Origin: Siminovitchia thermophila
GTDB lineage: Bacteria > Bacillota > Bacilli > Bacillales > Bacillaceae_C
Direction of reading: 5' to 3'
Length of the DNA: 64,000 bases
Assembly: GCF_016909185.1 (NCBI RefSeq)
Contig: NZ_JAFBFH010000008.1
Coordinates: 88,328 to 152,327, forward strand
The position numbers and the translations under genes were made by a program. Under the pieces are notes generated by a model. It had not been told where the DNA came from. It searched no databases and worked only from the letters and a program-made list of their open reading frames with translations. Below are positions 42,775-52,098 of this stretch, in pieces. Every line of letters begins with the position of its first letter. Position 1 is the stretch's first letter.

Positions 42775-43473
42775 TCAAACAGGTCTGACGGTGATTTCAT
42801 TTACATTCACATAATCAGGCTGGGTAACGGCGTATAACACAGCTTTTGCGATATCCTCAGCCTCCAGTTTTTTACGGTTGGACACACTTGTGCTCAATGA
42901 AGTGTCCACCATGCCCGGAGAAATATTAGTTACACGGACACCGGTTCTGGCCAATTCCTTTTCCAGTCCCATTGAAATAGCACGGACCGCAAACTTGGTT
43001 GCGCTGTAAATTGTGCTCATCTTTGTCACTTCAAAACCGGAAACAGAAGCAATATTGATAATATGACCGGCCGAGCGTTCGAGCATGGAAGGCAAAACGG
43101 CATTGATACCGTATAGCACCCCTTTTATGTTCACGTCAATCATTTTCTCCCACTCTTCCACTTTACCGGACTGGACAGTGGCGGAAAGCATCTGGCCCGC
43201 GTTATTGACAAAAATATCAATACGTCCAAATGCTCCCAGCGCTTTTTTCACCATTTCCTCTACTTCTTCCCTGTTGGCCATATCCGTCCTCACCACAAGT
43301 GCTTTCCCTCTAGCTTGCCAATTTATCTCCTGCCCTATTTCATTCAACTTTTCATGACGTCTGGCGGCCAGAACAACATTGGCGCCCTCTGCCGCCAGTT
43401 CTTTGGCAATGGCGGCGCCAATTCCACTGCTTGCTCCTGTGATAACAACTGTTTTGCCTTGTAACTGCTCCAT
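42775..43473 (-). CDS. Short-chain dehydrogenase/reductase
   Basis: 232 residues from ATG 43473, placed after GGAGGAATGG; the frame extends five codons further without benefit. TGASSGIG nucleotide-binding motif, NNAG, and the catalytic [20 protein letters not shown]. The C-terminus [16 protein letters not shown] is typical of the YdfG-like/serine-type SDRs that oxidise hydroxy acids or reduce carbonyls with NADP(H). Not in an operon. The precise substrate is unknown. Confidence 0.87.
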   Translation of the reverse strand: MEQLQGKTVVITGASSGIGAAIAKELAAEGANVVLAARRHEKLNEIGQEINWQARGKALVVRTDMANREEVEEMVKKALGAFGRIDIFVNNAGQMLSATVQSGKVEEWEKMIDVNIKGVLYGINAVLPSMLERSAGHIINIASVSGFEVTKMSTIYSATKFAVRAISMGLEKELARTGVRVTNISPGMVDTSLSTSVSNRKKLEAEDIAKAVLYAVTQPDYVNVNEITVRPV

Positions 43474-43638
43474 GTTCCATTCCTCCATTTACCTCTTTTA
43501 ACCGAGTGTAACACGAAGGAAAATAGGAAGAAAACAGATCGCATTCCCGCTTAAATAATCAGCCACCTTTTAGATAAACCAACATAATTGACAAAAAGAC
43601 AGGTATTACAACATTGTCATAATACCCGTCTTTGATCG

Positions 43639-46101
43639 TTATACTGCAGCCTCTGAATGCTGCCCGTTTGTTTTTTTCTTTTTGACCATAAAATAAGTCA
43701 TTGTTAACGCGGCACAGCCCAGGATGTATAAGGCTAGAATGCCGATATTTTGCCACATGAACGCATAATCACCGCTTGAAATCACCGCTTTAAACGCCTG
43801 AACGGTATATGTCATCGGCAATAAGTTGTTGATCGGTTGGAGAACTTTCGGAATTAACTCCAACGGGAACGTTCCCGCGCTTGTTGTCAGTTGCAAAATC
43901 AGAATAATAATCGCAATGAAACGTCCGGGATCACCCATTGTGGTGACGAGAAGTTGTATCAATGTCATAAAAGCAAGACTCGTTATGATGGATACAAAAA
44001 GGAATAATGGAATGCTTTTTACTTCCATTCCCAATCCAAATAATAAGACAGCATCGACTAATAATGCCTGGATCACTCCGATAACGGCCACAACGCCGAA
44101 TTTGCCAAGGAACCAGGAGATGCCATTACGCGGCTTTCCCGCGGGATCCTTCATATTGAAGACAATGGTCATCAATAAAGCACCGACAAACAATCCCAGC
44201 GACACAAAATAGGGAGCAAAACCTGTTCCGTAGTTTGGAACCGGACTTACCTGTTCCTTATTCACTTTAACAGGATTCCCCATCATATCATACGTATCAC
44301 CGTTAGCGTCTACCGAGCCCGCCTCTTCTGCCGCTTCACTCAGTTTCTCATATAATTCTGCTGTTCCACCATGCAGTTCGTTTGTTCCTTCTGACAGCCT
44401 GGAGGACCCATCAGCTAGTTTTTGCGATCCGTCTTTGATTTTCGAGGAGCCGTCTGCCAATTGGCCCATTCCGTCATGTAATTTATTGGCGCCATCCGAT
44501 AATTGGTGGGCGCCAGAATTTGCTTCTCCCATTTTTCGTGTGAATAATTCCATGTTTTTCACATATTCTTGTTGGCCGCTGCTTAACTTGGAAGACCCGT
44601 CGTTAAGATTTTTTGCTCCATTCGACAGTTGGTTGACCCCTTCCTGAAGCGCAAGCTGGCCAGACTGGATAGCTCCAAGACCCGTTCCTAATTGATTCAA
44701 TGCCGGATCAACCGCTTGTTGAATTTCTTTCTCCAGCCCGGCGGTTGAGCCGCCAAGTTTTTTATTTACTTCACTCTTATACAAGCCGAATGCCTCATCG
44801 ATCCCCGCAGTGGCTTGATGAACCCCTTGATTGACGCCGGTTTCTATTTGAGGTTGCAGTTGATTCACTAATGTTTGCTCCACTTGTTCTTTCGTCGGGG
44901 AGGCGGCTCCTACTTGGGAAATTATTTTTTGAACCGCTTCTTTTGGAACCCCGTTATCTAATAAAGCTGCGGAAAGCTTATCCATCTGCTCTTTTTGCAT
45001 TTTATCAATTTGATCGGCAACCCCTTGTGCCACACCTGCTGAAAGCTGCCCAGACAGCCCATTCACTAAGTCATTTTGCAGTTTCCCGTTAATGCCCTGA
45101 TTCAATTGATCCAAACCTTGATTCATTTCCTGGCCGCTTGCCTGGATTTTCGCATGGATCGTAGCGGCCATTTGCTTTGGCAATTGGGTTTGGAGCTGTT
45201 TGAGCCCATCCTGTACCTGTCCTGTTCCCTCGACCAAGTCCGGTATTTTCCCGTTCATTTCCTGTAACCCGTTGTTCATCTGGGAAATACCGCCTGTTAA
45301 TGCTTGTGAGCCTTCTTGCACTTCTGTAGACGCGCTGTAAAGTTTTTCACTGGCATCTGTCAATTGATTCATCCCGTCCGCCAGTTCCCGTGATCCATTG
45401 GCAAGTTCATTGGAACCGGAGCGTACCTTTGTTATGCCATTTTCAAATTCAATGGAGCTGAATGCCAGCACTTCAAGATGATCTGTCAATTCTTTGGATC
45501 CATCCGCTACTTTTTTAGCCCCTTCATCTAATTTTTTACTGCCATCACTCGCTTTTTCAAGACCTTCCGCTACTTCTTCAACCTTGGCAAACATTGTTTC
45601 GGCATATGTGGTGGAAACAGCTTTGGCAACCTCGGCCTTGATTTCTTTTGCCGCTGTTTCCCCTATTTGAGAAGAAAGGAAATTGTAAGCTTCATTCGGT
45701 ACGTACTTTAAAGCTAACTTCTTTGGTTTTTCGTCCATTAGCGTCGTCGCATTTTTTGAGAAATCCTTCGGTATTTCGATCAGCATATAATATTTTCGGT
45801 TTTTCAAATCCCGGTATCCTTCTTTTTTGGGGACAAAGTGAAATTGGAATTCATCGTTATCCTTCAACTTATCGACCAGTTCTTTACCTAATTCCAATTT
45901 CTCTCCCTCATAGTCAGCCCCAACATCTTCATTTACGACAACAACAGGCAAATCACTCAAATATTCATATGGGTCCCAGAAAGACCAAAGAAACATCCCC
46001 GCATATAATAATGGAACAAAAATGACAGCGATAACGGGAATCAGCACTTTTTTATTTGTCAGGATTTGCTTCCATTCCGTTAAAAAGCTAGATTTCTCCA
46101 T
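43639..46101 (-). CDS. yhgE: YhgE/Pip-family membrane protein
   Basis: 820 residues from ATG 46101 behind GGGAG. One N-terminal helix (KKVLIPVIAVIFVPLLYAGM), a very long extracellular region of coiled-coil/right-handed repeats with LxxGSxxLxDGxxxL units (ASDGSKKLDEGAKKVADGSK and many more), then six C-terminal helices with an ABC-2-like layout. YhgE/Pip proteins include a phage-infection receptor and the ESX/type VII component YueB-related group. The gene lies directly downstream of a TetR gene as in B. subtilis yhgD-yhgE. Its natural role may be envelope transport. Confidence 0.9.
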   Translation of the reverse strand: MEKSSFLTEWKQILTNKKVLIPVIAVIFVPLLYAGMFLWSFWDPYEYLSDLPVVVVNEDVGADYEGEKLELGKELVDKLKDNDEFQFHFVPKKEGYRDLKNRKYYMLIEIPKDFSKNATTLMDEKPKKLALKYVPNEAYNFLSSQIGETAAKEIKAEVAKAVSTTYAETMFAKVEEVAEGLEKASDGSKKLDEGAKKVADGSKELTDHLEVLAFSSIEFENGITKVRSGSNELANGSRELADGMNQLTDASEKLYSASTEVQEGSQALTGGISQMNNGLQEMNGKIPDLVEGTGQVQDGLKQLQTQLPKQMAATIHAKIQASGQEMNQGLDQLNQGINGKLQNDLVNGLSGQLSAGVAQGVADQIDKMQKEQMDKLSAALLDNGVPKEAVQKIISQVGAASPTKEQVEQTLVNQLQPQIETGVNQGVHQATAGIDEAFGLYKSEVNKKLGGSTAGLEKEIQQAVDPALNQLGTGLGAIQSGQLALQEGVNQLSNGAKNLNDGSSKLSSGQQEYVKNMELFTRKMGEANSGAHQLSDGANKLHDGMGQLADGSSKIKDGSQKLADGSSRLSEGTNELHGGTAELYEKLSEAAEEAGSVDANGDTYDMMGNPVKVNKEQVSPVPNYGTGFAPYFVSLGLFVGALLMTIVFNMKDPAGKPRNGISWFLGKFGVVAVIGVIQALLVDAVLLFGLGMEVKSIPLFLFVSIITSLAFMTLIQLLVTTMGDPGRFIAIIILILQLTTSAGTFPLELIPKVLQPINNLLPMTYTVQAFKAVISSGDYAFMWQNIGILALYILGCAALTMTYFMVKKKKTNGQHSEAAV

Positions 46102-46170
46102 CCATTTATTCTCCCTTCCGAAAAAAACGACCATTATATTCAACTGGTCAATTTTATGAAAAATAACCAT

Positions 46171-46193
46171 TGACCACTTTATTCAATTGGTCA
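46171..46193. promoter_or_regulatory. YhgD operator, downstream copy
   Basis: TGACCACTTTATTCAATTGGTCA, a 23-base inverted repeat between yhgD and yhgE. Its complement differs from the 46821-46843 site only in the middle. A further half site, ACTGGTCA, is at 46143-46150. Confidence 0.7.
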
Positions 46194-46214
46194 AAATTGT
46201 TTTAAAAATAAGGA

Positions 46215-46790
46215 TTATCTTTTGGATAACCCCTTAAACAAATATAACTTAAACAGTTTTGATATGTCCTCTTTCTCCAACGGCTCCCGGACCTTCTCCC
46301 AATCAAAGATGAGCGCGACATAAAGCTTCAAAATGACAAAAGCCGTGATTTCGGGATTGCATGGCTTAATCTCGCCTTTTTCAATCCCTTTTCGGACAAT
46401 GTTTCCCACGTGCTGGATAATCGTGTTTTCGATCTTTTGGATGACATCCTTTACCGCCGGCGTTCCCATTTCTTTTTCTTCTTGTATGAGTTTAATCATG
46501 AGTTGATGGTCAGTCCGGAACTCCAATAAGGTAAAAAGCGCGCGATCCACCTTTTCATAAAACGTTGCACTATCATATATCTCTTTTTCAACCGCCGCTT
46601 TCATTTCAAGGATTAAAGTAGAAATAATTTCATGAAACAGCTCTTCTTTATTTTTATAAAATGTATAAATTGTCCCTTTGCCGACATTGGCCAATTTGGC
46701 TATTTGATCCATCGTTGTAGCTTTGTAGCCAAATAAGGAAAAGGAGTTTGTTGCCGCCTGTAAAATTTGCTGCTTCCGATCAATGGCCAT
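46215..46790 (-). CDS. yhgD: TetR-family regulator of yhgE
   Basis: 191 residues, GGGGGTGA before ATG 46790. The helix-turn-helix is SFSLFGYKATTMDQIAKLAN followed by VGKGTIYTFYKNKEELFHEI. The C-terminal domain with LYVALIFDWEKVREPLEKED ends LYLFKGLSKR. It precedes yhgE as in B. subtilis; identical 23-base operators before both genes suggest that it represses itself and the membrane protein. Confidence 0.87.
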   Translation of the reverse strand: MAIDRKQQILQAATNSFSLFGYKATTMDQIAKLANVGKGTIYTFYKNKEELFHEIISTLILEMKAAVEKEIYDSATFYEKVDRALFTLLEFRTDHQLMIKLIQEEKEMGTPAVKDVIQKIENTIIQHVGNIVRKGIEKGEIKPCNPEITAFVILKLYVALIFDWEKVREPLEKEDISKLFKLYLFKGLSKR

Positions 46791-46820
46791 GTGCTTTCAC
46801 CCCCATTCGGGAAACCATTT

Positions 46821-46843
46821 TGACCAATTGAACACTTTGGTCA
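46821..46843. promoter_or_regulatory. YhgD operator, upstream copy
   Basis: TGACCAATTGAACACTTTGGTCA, about 30 bases before the yhgD start, with perfect TGACCAA/TTGGTCA arms. Confidence 0.7.
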
Positions 46844-47142
46844 TACGTACAATGAAATACTAACACATCGATTTACAAGATGCAATACATTGTTCTGATT
46901 GCTGGTTAAGTGATTTGCCATGGATATAATTCAGCTTGCTTGTCCACTGCCACACGATCGGTCGGGGCGAACAATTCATTTTAACATGAAGTCACCCTGC
47001 TTGAATAGGTATATGTAATGCTGGTCGGATATATGATTTCTCTCACTTTAGACAATCAAGATTACCGTCAATCTTGCAGTTTGGACATGGACGGAAGCAT
47101 TCCTTTGATTTCAACTTCCGCCATACGGAGTCTGTTCTTTGA
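46844..47142. other. Intergenic region
   Basis: About 300 bases; nothing supported beyond an unremarkable AT-rich spacer. Confidence 0.4.
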
Positions 47143-47583
47143 TCATTCATTGTGATCGTTGTCTAAACGAATTTCTAGCGTACTTGTGTCTTGACGAGGA
47201 GTAAATTCGATGGTTTTTAGAAGTGGTCCGGTTACTACCTCTCCAGATGTCTTTTTAGCCATAAATTCATCTACCGTTTTCACTTTCGATTTAGACACAT
47301 GGATGGTGTAAGGAATATCAATATGTAACTTGATTGTTGCTTCCTTTTCCTCATTTGTCATTACTAGTCTCCCTTGAGGCAACACCGCGGAATTGTTGTC
47401 AGATTGCCCTCCTTTTGTTGATATTTCTATCAAATAGTATTCTTTTTCTTCTCCACCAATGATTTTCAAAGTAACTTCCTTCATTTTCGAATGTTCCTCC
47501 TGTTCTTTCGAATTACCCGAAGTAGAGCAACTAACTAACAAGATTGCTAAACAAAATATCATAAACGGTTTGATGGCTCTCAC
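47143..47583 (-). CDS. Small lipoprotein of unknown function
   Basis: About 146 residues if GTG 47583 is used; an open frame reaches 47616. The start gives a short signal, RAIKPFMIFCLAILLVSC, with a lipobox LVSC, so the protein is likely attached to the outer face of the membrane. The rest is beta-rich (VTLKIIGGEEKEYYLIEIST, RLVMTNEEKEATIKLHIDIP, STLEIRLDNDHNE). I do not recognise the family. It stands alone on the minus strand downstream of the protease gene. The start is uncertain because the AGAGG site overlaps the GTG closely. Confidence 0.6.
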   Translation of the reverse strand: MRAIKPFMIFCLAILLVSCSTSGNSKEQEEHSKMKEVTLKIIGGEEKEYYLIEISTKGGQSDNNSAVLPQGRLVMTNEEKEATIKLHIDIPYTIHVSKSKVKTVDEFMAKKTSGEVVTGPLLKTIEFTPRQDTSTLEIRLDNDHNE

Positions 47584-47909
47584 TTCCTCTTTTTCAATCG
47601 TTGACATTTGGAACACATAAGATTTTTTTCTTCATTTATATGTAGCTTAGAACAAATAAATGATTCCATCATTTAACATAAATATCCAAAAAAACATTAG
47701 CGCGACGCTATGATCACTAAACACCCTTTTCAAGCAGACGTATAAACCGAAGAGACAAGACAATTTTACATCACAACAAATATATCTTTCGACATAATCA
47801 ATCAAAAACCATTTTTCAAAAATCTAGTTATCTGCCTATTACATAATTGGAAAGAAACCCTCTCCCAATTTTGGAGTAGGGTTAAAATGTAAGAACTTTT
47901 TGTGCGTCA
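47584..47909. other. Intergenic region with protease terminator
   Basis: About 325 bases; only the terminator at 47855-47883 stands out. Confidence 0.4.
47855..47883 (-). terminator. Terminator of the serine protease gene
   Basis: Minus strand AACCCT-act-CCAA-AA-TTGG-gag-AGGGTTTCTTT, ending about 27 bases after the stop. Confidence 0.6.
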
Positions 47910-48926
47910 CTAAAGGGACATCCATTGATATATTTGGTATATTTCAGATGGTCCAAACTTTGGCCCCCAACTTGCTGTACTATTGACAGAAATAATAGAA
48001 TTGGACTTAAGAATAGACCCACCACTCATACCGCCAGTGACAGAAGAGCTATGGATGATCGCATTTTGAGAAATATTATTTATTTTTCCGGAGCTTTTAT
48101 ATAAGTAATAATAGCCCGTTCCTGTACCTTTATCAGCAGGATATCCATGAGAAATGATCGGATCGTTCACTCCCGCATTTTGGCTGAGAGATAATTTTGG
48201 TGAATGAGAAGAATTAACTTTTATAACCGCATAATCATATTGTACATCTTTAAAATATACGCTGCTCGGATCTGGAGGGTTTGATGACATCCAGCCTAAT
48301 GGGGCATAAGCCGTGGTAGAAGCCATCCCATCATAAGGCAACTCTGTACCATTTTGTCCTGGAGAAACAGCCCAATATGAAAAAAATTCATCATTATATG
48401 AATCATATACACAATGTGCCGCTGTAAGAACTGTCGTCTCGTTGATAAATGATCCAGAGCATACATACCAACTCCCGGATGAATCTCTAAAGGTGATTTG
48501 TGCCATGGCATTATAAGGGCTTATGGTTGTATTCGTGACTCTTACTCTGTTATCTGCGCTAAGTGGACTAACATCTAAAGAAGTCACATCAGGGGAAGTT
48601 GATTCAACGGAACTATTTAACTCAGGGGCATTTGGTTCTTCTAATATGTTTCCTTGAGAACTGACTGAGGTGGTTTTATGATTGCTACTTTCCAACTGTT
48701 TTAATTCGTCAGAATCAATATTCTTTTGTTTCGGCAGTTTTTGGATATCTTTTTTATATCTATCTTCCAAGGCGGGAATCTTATCTTTATCCAGTTTTGG
48801 CAGATCGAAGCGATCATAGACTTCATTTGTGTTCTCCTGTTGTGAAGATGCTGCAAAGCTCTCCATTGGCCCAACAAAATAGGCAAACAACAACATGCAT
48901 AAAACGAGGTAGAGTGGTTTTTTCAT
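47910..48926 (-). CDS. Secreted glutamyl-endopeptidase-like serine protease (S1B, V8 type)
   Basis: 338 residues; AAGGAAGG before ATG. Signal peptide MKKPLYLVLCMLLFAYFVG then a cleavage region AFA-type (SFAAS), followed by a pro-region rich in Lys/Asp/Gln up to about residue 125. The mature trypsin-like domain has the catalytic His in TVLTAAHCVYD, Asp in VQYDYAVIKV and Ser in VTGGMSGGSIL. V8/Mpr-like enzymes cut after Glu or Asp in culture fluid. A cre-type box inside the promoter suggests repression by good carbon sources. Single gene. Confidence 0.9.
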   Translation of the reverse strand: MKKPLYLVLCMLLFAYFVGPMESFAASSQQENTNEVYDRFDLPKLDKDKIPALEDRYKKDIQKLPKQKNIDSDELKQLESSNHKTTSVSSQGNILEEPNAPELNSSVESTSPDVTSLDVSPLSADNRVRVTNTTISPYNAMAQITFRDSSGSWYVCSGSFINETTVLTAAHCVYDSYNDEFFSYWAVSPGQNGTELPYDGMASTTAYAPLGWMSSNPPDPSSVYFKDVQYDYAVIKVNSSHSPKLSLSQNAGVNDPIISHGYPADKGTGTGYYYLYKSSGKINNISQNAIIHSSSVTGGMSGGSILKSNSIISVNSTASWGPKFGPSEIYQIYQWMSL

Positions 48927-48973
48927 TTTTGTTTTCCTTCCTTTCCTTTTTTATTTTTTGTATATTAGTCATT

Positions 48974-49002
48974 ATTGTAAAGCGTTTTCATTTCTAAATC
49001 AA
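48974..49002 (-). promoter_or_regulatory. Protease promoter overlapped by a cre-like box
   Basis: Minus strand TTGATT (49002-48997), 17-base spacer, TACAAT (48979-48974). The spacer and -10 contain TGAAAACGCTTTACA, which is one base longer than a perfect CcpA cre. Binding there would block the polymerase. Confidence 0.6.
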
Positions 49003-49187
49003 CACAATATTAGGTAATATTTAAATATTTAGTAAATTATCTCTATTCATTTGGTAAATAATACAATTAAATGAAGACGAACGGGATTTATTTTTTCAAA
49101 ATATCAGTCTTGCTACCCAGGCTGGACGAGTTGATACAACCAATGAGTCACGATTGAAGATGTTGTATCTCGGTTTCACTCACCCCA
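49003..49187. other. Intergenic region
   Basis: AT-rich first half, no gene or structure supported. Confidence 0.35.
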
Positions 49188-49367
49188 TCATCCTCCTGAT
49201 TTCTGATAAATCGTATGATTTGTTTCGTTGGCAACCGCCTTTTCCTCGTTAGCTTTTCTTAATGCCCAAGAATGGCCCGTTTGGCTTGGACGGTTGAAAT
49301 AGCCAACGGCCACCTTACTCTTCCTCATTACAATCATTCTCCATGAATGACCAAGCTTCTTTTGCAA
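49188..49367 (-). CDS. Possible 59-residue protein or gene remnant
   Basis: TTG 49367 stands six bases after AAGGGG. The frame contains two similar units, LGHSWRMIVMRKSK and TGHSWALRKANEEK, separated by VAVGYFNRPSQ, and ends TIYQKSGG. Coding direction is away from the ECF gene. I do not recognise it, and the ribosome site is only fair, so it may be a decayed gene. Confidence 0.3.
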   Translation of the reverse strand: MQKKLGHSWRMIVMRKSKVAVGYFNRPSQTGHSWALRKANEEKAVANETNHTIYQKSGG

Positions 49368-49461
49368 TCTGGCCCCTTCTATTTTTATAAAAGTGGCACT
49401 TTTAGCGGAGTCAATCCTTTGCTAATCTTATCAATAAAACAAAATGAGAGAAAGAAGGTCT

Positions 49462-49998
49462 ATGATGCAAAGAACAACTAGTTATTCGCGCTCCAACACG
49501 TTTGATCTGATCCTGACAGCCATGTTAACAGCTCTCGTATTCGTGGCCACTCTCTTATTAAATATTAAACTGCCTATTTCAGCGAATGGCGGTTTGGTTC
49601 ACCTTGGAACAGCCATGCTCTTTATCGCATCCATTTTATTCGGTCCAAAAAAGGGAGCTATTGCCGGGGCCGCCGGAATGGGGCTGTTTGACCTAGTATC
49701 GGGCTGGACATTGTGGGCGCCTATCACCTTTTTAACCCGCGGTTTGCAAGGCTATATCGTTGGAAAAATTGCCTGGAAGGGAGAGCGGCGAGGAAGCAGC
49801 ATCACTTTCAACCTGGTTGCCATGATTGTTTCGATACCTCCTATGATCGCCGGCTATTACGTTTGGGAGCGGGTGCTGTATGGCAGTTGGATTGTACCAT
49901 TGGCTTCCATTCCCGGAGACATCATTCAGAGTGTCATAGGGATTGGTGTGGCTATTCCCGTTTGTATAGTGTTGAAAAAAATTCCCGTTTTTAAATAA
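49462..49998 (+). CDS. ECF transporter S component
   Basis: 178 residues from ATG 49462 (or the adjacent ATG) after AAGAAGG. Six membrane segments, a first helix LILTAMLTALVFVATLLLNI with the conserved Ala/Thr positions and a GGLVHLGTAMLFIASILFGP segment, then GAIAGAAGMGLFDLVSGW. This is the S (substrate-binding) unit of energy-coupling-factor vitamin transporters, closest in look to pyridoxine/pantothenate/hydroxymethyl-pyrimidine types. The shared EcfA/EcfT module is not nearby, so it would use the general ECF module. No riboswitch was recognised upstream. Confidence 0.82.
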   Translation: MMQRTTSYSRSNTFDLILTAMLTALVFVATLLLNIKLPISANGGLVHLGTAMLFIASILFGPKKGAIAGAAGMGLFDLVSGWTLWAPITFLTRGLQGYIVGKIAWKGERRGSSITFNLVAMIVSIPPMIAGYYVWERVLYGSWIVPLASIPGDIIQSVIGIGVAIPVCIVLKKIPVFK

Positions 49999-50033
49999 TG
50001 ACTGAACACAGTCCGTCGCCCAAAAGAGACAAG

Positions 50034-50082
50034 AAAAGCCGTATGGATACAAGGTGAAATGCTGTATCCATACGGCTTTTTA
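50034..50082. terminator. Bidirectional terminator between ECF gene and mqo
   Basis: AAAAGCCGTATGGATACA pairs with TGTATCCATACGGCTTTTT, a 14-bp stem with A- and T-runs on both sides. Confidence 0.9.
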
Positions 50083-50110
50083 TATTGGTAAAAACTTTCG
50101 GCCCAGCAGT

Positions 50111-51622
50111 TTAGGCTTCCTGTAGCATATCTGTTTTTCTATGATCCACTAAACCTAGCGTATTATCTGTTGTAGCATGAATGTCTTGGAAAAGATCTGG
50201 ATTTTCCACTAGTGACACGCCATAAGAAGGGATCATTTCTTTAATTTTTGGCTCCCATTCTTTCACATGTTGCGGGAAGCATTTTTCCAATACCTCAAGC
50301 ATCACGTGAACAGCAGTAGAAGCACCAGGAGAAGCACCAAGTAACGCGGCGATTGAACCATCGGCCGCATTCACCACTTCCGTGCCAAATTGCAGCGTTC
50401 CTTTGCCGGCTTCGGTGTCTTTGATGACTTGCACGCGCTGGCCAGCTGTCACGATGTTCCAATCTTCGCTTTTGGCGCTCGGAATAAACTCGCGCAACTC
50501 TTCCATGCGCTGTTCGTTTGATAACATCACTTGCTGGATCAGATATTTTGTTAATTTCATCTCTTTTACCCCTGCCGCCAACATCGTGATGACATTATTC
50601 GGTTTAACAGAACCGATCAAGTCCATATTTGAACCCGTCTTTAAGAACTTGGGCGAAAAGCCGGCAAACGGTCCAAACAGCAATGTCTTCTCGTTGTTGA
50701 TAAATCTTGTATCAAGATGCGGAACCGACATGGGAGGAGCGCCGACCTTTGCTTTACCGTACACTTTTGCGTGGTGTTGCTCTACCACTTCCGGATTCTT
50801 ACAGACCATAAACAGTCCGCTTACAGGAAAACCTCCAATATGTTTTGACTCGGGAATACCGGTTTTTTGAAGTAATGGAAGACTTCCTCCTCCGGCGCCG
50901 ATAAAGATGAATTTTGCAGTATGGTGTTCAATTGTGCCACTGTCCATATTATGCATCTTCACTTCCCACAAGCCATCGCTGTTACGTTTGATGTCCTTCA
51001 CATAGTGCTTATAATTGATTTCGACGCCCCTTCGCTTTAAGTGGTCAAATAGTATGCGTGTTAATGCACCAAAGTTGACGTCCGTGCCCGAGTCGATTTT
51101 TGTTGCCGCTATCGGTTCATTCAATGTGCGGCCTTCCATGATGAGCGGAACCCATTCCTTCAATTTTTCCGGGTCATCGGAAAACTCCATTCCTTGAAAA
51201 AGAGGGTTGTTTGCCAGTGCCTCAAAACGTTTTTTCAAGAATGCGACATTCTTTTCCCCTTCTACGAAACTCATATGGGGTATTTGCCTAATAAAGTCCT
51301 GCGGGTCGTGAATCATTTGGCTGTTTACAAGATAAGACCAAAACTGTTTTGATAGCTGGAACTGTTCATTAATTTTTACTGCTTTGCGGATATCGATCGA
51401 TCCGTCCGATTTTTCGGGTGTATAGTTAAGTTCACAAAGTGCGGAATGGCCCGTACCCGCATTGTTCCATTCGTTAGAGCTTTCTTCTCCCGCATCTGAC
51501 AGTTTCTCAAACACTTTGATTTCCCACTGCGGCGCTAACTCTTTTAGTAACGAACCCAAAGTCGCGCTCATAATGCCAGCACCAATTAAGATAACGTCTG
51601 TTTTCGTTTGTTTATCGCTCAT
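50111..51622 (-). CDS. mqo: Malate:quinone oxidoreductase
   Basis: 503 residues, AAGGAAGGTCG before ATG. FAD-binding start [20 protein letters not shown], substrate region [20 protein letters not shown] and further family blocks ([75 protein letters not shown]). It is membrane-associated and oxidises malate to oxaloacetate while passing electrons to menaquinone, in parallel with or instead of cytosolic malate dehydrogenase. A single gene. A candidate -10, TATAAT, lies at about 51727-51732 on the minus strand. Confidence 0.95.
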   Translation of the reverse strand: MSDKQTKTDVILIGAGIMSATLGSLLKELAPQWEIKVFEKLSDAGEESSNEWNNAGTGHSALCELNYTPEKSDGSIDIRKAVKINEQFQLSKQFWSYLVNSQMIHDPQDFIRQIPHMSFVEGEKNVAFLKKRFEALANNPLFQGMEFSDDPEKLKEWVPLIMEGRTLNEPIAATKIDSGTDVNFGALTRILFDHLKRRGVEINYKHYVKDIKRNSDGLWEVKMHNMDSGTIEHHTAKFIFIGAGGGSLPLLQKTGIPESKHIGGFPVSGLFMVCKNPEVVEQHHAKVYGKAKVGAPPMSVPHLDTRFINNEKTLLFGPFAGFSPKFLKTGSNMDLIGSVKPNNVITMLAAGVKEMKLTKYLIQQVMLSNEQRMEELREFIPSAKSEDWNIVTAGQRVQVIKDTEAGKGTLQFGTEVVNAADGSIAALLGASPGASTAVHVMLEVLEKCFPQHVKEWEPKIKEMIPSYGVSLVENPDLFQDIHATTDNTLGLVDHRKTDMLQEA

Positions 51623-52049
51623 TTCGACCTTCCTTATACACTGAAATTTACATATAGAATGAAGGCGCTCTTACTTGAGCATCGAACAAGCAGAGCGCGA
51701 ACTAATCACAAATCTTCTCTAACTCTATTATACCCTAATCATCGTTCATAAGAGCCTTTTAGAGATAAGAATCTTTATTTTGTATTATCTAAATTTAAGA
51801 TTGATTTCGAAGAATTGATGACTAAACTGTTATAATACAAAAAATTAAAGTCCCGCGAGACCTAATACAGTATAGGGAAAAGCCATTTTTACCACAATTA
51901 GGATAAAATTCCTATGTGTGGTATTTTACCATAAAACCCCATCCACGCCAGATGTTACTATTCTATTACTTTGCATATGCCTTCAATATTCACATTCCTT
52001 ACGCTAAAATGTTCCCCGTCCCTTTAGCCATCCACAATAATACGAAAGT
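51623..52049. other. Leader and intergenic region upstream of mqo
   Basis: About 430 bases. A minus-strand TATAAT at 51727-51732 and an AT-rich stretch are seen. No gene is supported. Confidence 0.4.
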
Positions 52050-52088
52050 AAAAACCCGATAAAGAAACTACATTCTTTTCGGGTTTGG
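52050..52088 (-). terminator. Terminator of the iron-uptake/ferrochelatase operon
   Basis: Minus strand AAACCCGAaaAGAAT…TCGGGTTTTTAC, directly after the ferrochelatase stop at 52099. Confidence 0.75.
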
Positions 52089-52098
52089 GCAGAACAAA

